This document shows, in pieces, positions 62,657-64,000 of a stretch of 64,000 nucleotides of DNA. Under the pieces are notes generated by a model. The model did no database searches, had not been told where the DNA came from, and saw nothing but the letters and a program-made list of their open reading frames with translations. A program made the position numbers and the translations under genes. Each line of letters begins with the position of its first letter. Within the stretch, counting starts at the first letter, position 1. Origin of the DNA: Mycteria americana (Eukaryota; Chordata; Aves; Ciconiiformes; Ciconiidae); contig NC_134365.1 in NCBI RefSeq assembly GCF_035582795.1, forward strand, positions 211,016,387-211,080,386. The letters are read 5' to 3'.

Positions 62657-64000
62657 CTGTAGCAAATATGTTTCAAAAAGAAAAAATGTTGTGCAGTAAA
62701 TATGATTGCATCACTTACTACCTACTAGTGACTTTTTTGCTGTTGCTTCCAAGACACCAACTCTTCTAACCAAATCAGAGATTTTTGAGATTTTATAATA
62801 AAATCTCTTCATGAGTCAGTGCACATAGCTTTATTTTTACATCTTTTTTCAACCCTTCTCTTGTGTTTTCATTTGCCTATTTAGTATTAGAAATGAACAA
62901 AATACAAGGCATTTAAATTAACATTTAAAAAGAATGTAACAAAAAGTATGTTAATTTTAAGAATTGGAATTTATGGCAAAGAATATCCATGGAAATATCC
63001 ATTCAATAAACCTAAGTATGATTTATTTATATTGCTCCTAAGTTAATTTAGGTTTAAAATAAGTTTAATGCAGCCTAAATTAACTTGGGAGCAATATAAA
63101 TAAATCAATCTAGAGACTCTTTAATGAGAAACTATGTTAGAAATAAAGAGTATATCTGGTAAATCACTTTATGAGAATCTTTCCTGCCATTATATATAAA
63201 ATTTAAGGTCAAACTTTCTGCACTATCTCCTGTACAGTGTTCTCCAAAGAATCAAGACAAAGATTGTTTTCATAATCTTTCTACTATAGCCAACAATTTA
63301 GTACTGATAGATCTTTGTATTCTGGAAGAAACAAAACTACAAAAGCCAGCATAACAATCTTTGAACCCATTTTAATAATTCCTCATAGTACTGTACACAA
63401 TCACTAGCAGATGGCATTTCATTTTTATTTATGCAAACTGCACAGAAATACTGGAATTGTAAACAAATAGATGTAGATGCAAAAAATCTAAGAGCTAGAT
63501 CATGACTATCATGCCAAAATTGCTGCATCCAAGTCAGCTGCACCCAATTAGAGATATTCCTGCTTACACTGCTACTCAGCAAAATGACAACATGCCTGTA
63601 AGAGGAGTTCTGAGCGTCCTCTACTCCCAAAGTGTTTTGGCCTGCCAAGCCATATGCCATTCCACAGTGCCATGCCACTACTGCTTGCACACAGCACTTC
63701 TGAAATGTGCAATGCAATGTGATGCACAGTTCAAACAAAAGAGCACTGCCCTAGACTGTGCAGCAGGTGACTGATTAAGCTTAGCCTTGTGTGGGTACTT
63801 GCCATAGTGACCTGTATCAGTCGATCTGTTAGCATATCTTACATCTGAGATCACCTACAAACTACTACTTACCTCCTATAGCCTATGAGTTACTCATAGT
63901 GTTGGAGGGTTTATTACTTGCAAGGTATTGTCTCAATCACAGTGATGCTTAGTCATGGTCCCTTCTATTATTTCAATGAAGTAGCTAGCTCTGTTGTTAG
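62657..64000 (-). other. DEUP1: Start of the next upstream DEUP1 intron
   Basis: From the acceptor of the 195-bp exon to the window edge no further DEUP1 exon was recognised. The frame at 63337-63738 on the minus strand is open but has no similarity to DEUP1. The stretch contains the large inverted repeat at 63019-63107. Confidence 0.65.
63019..63107. repeat. 34-bp nearly perfect inverted repeat, 21-nt loop
   Basis: The arms at 63019-63052 and 63074-63107 are reverse complements apart from one position. In plus-strand RNA that position is a G-U wobble, so the whole stem can pair; in DEUP1-sense RNA it is an A-C mismatch. The outer part contains atttatttatattgctcc and its complement. It could be a miniature inverted-repeat element or a recent inverted duplication. 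A microRNA precursor is possible but not indicated by anything else. Confidence 0.85.

Noticed and set aside
1..64000. Bacterial-type features: operons, CRISPR arrays, ribosome-binding sites, tRNA or rRNA genes
   Set aside because: Vertebrate intron/exon structure and CR1 repeats show nuclear animal DNA. No regularly spaced direct repeats or tRNA-like cloverleaf sequences were recognised.

Overview
The window reads as vertebrate nuclear DNA, almost certainly from a bird. The main evidence is a well-preserved CR1 retrotransposon 3' end (about 60.2-60.6 kb) carrying the avian terminal ATTCTATGAT-type repeats, together with compact intron/exon architecture and older amniote repeat relics. There is no prokaryotic gene organisation: most long open frames are chance frames in introns or in one GC-rich CpG island.

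Layout. (1) 1-8.2 kb: AT-rich, no gene recognised, with an old minus-strand CR1 relic near 2.5-2.8 kb. (2) 8.27-9.5 kb: a strong CpG island, taken as the promoter and first untranslated exon of the plus-strand gene SMCO4. (3) About 9.5-36.47 kb: the first intron(s) of SMCO4, non-coding, with simple repeats and several hairpins. (4) 36.475 to about 37.56 kb: the SMCO4 terminal exon, holding its whole 59-codon reading frame and the 3' UTR with two AATAAA signals. (5) 37.6-44.8 kb: the gap between the tails of two convergent genes, with a degraded CR1 reverse-transcriptase relic and one unexplained exon-like frame. (6) 44.855-64.0 kb, minus strand: the 3' half of DEUP1 (CCDC67), the deuterosome scaffold gene. 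Five coding exons with matching splice phases can be placed, giving about 317 residues up to the natural stop. The 5' half lies beyond the right edge.

A broken retrocopy of CYC1 (mitochondrial cytochrome c1) lies on the plus strand in the last DEUP1 intron. The tail-to-tail SMCO4/DEUP1 order agrees with what I recall of human 11q21, which supports both identifications. The two genes are neighbours but have no known shared pathway.

I did not find a convincing new biological system. The most interesting points are the CYC1 retrocopy, a DEUP1 exon that looks much longer than its mammalian counterpart, a nearly perfect 34-bp inverted repeat in a DEUP1 intron, and an unexplained exon-like frame at 43.8-43.9 kb. 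Family comparisons are from memory, with no database search.
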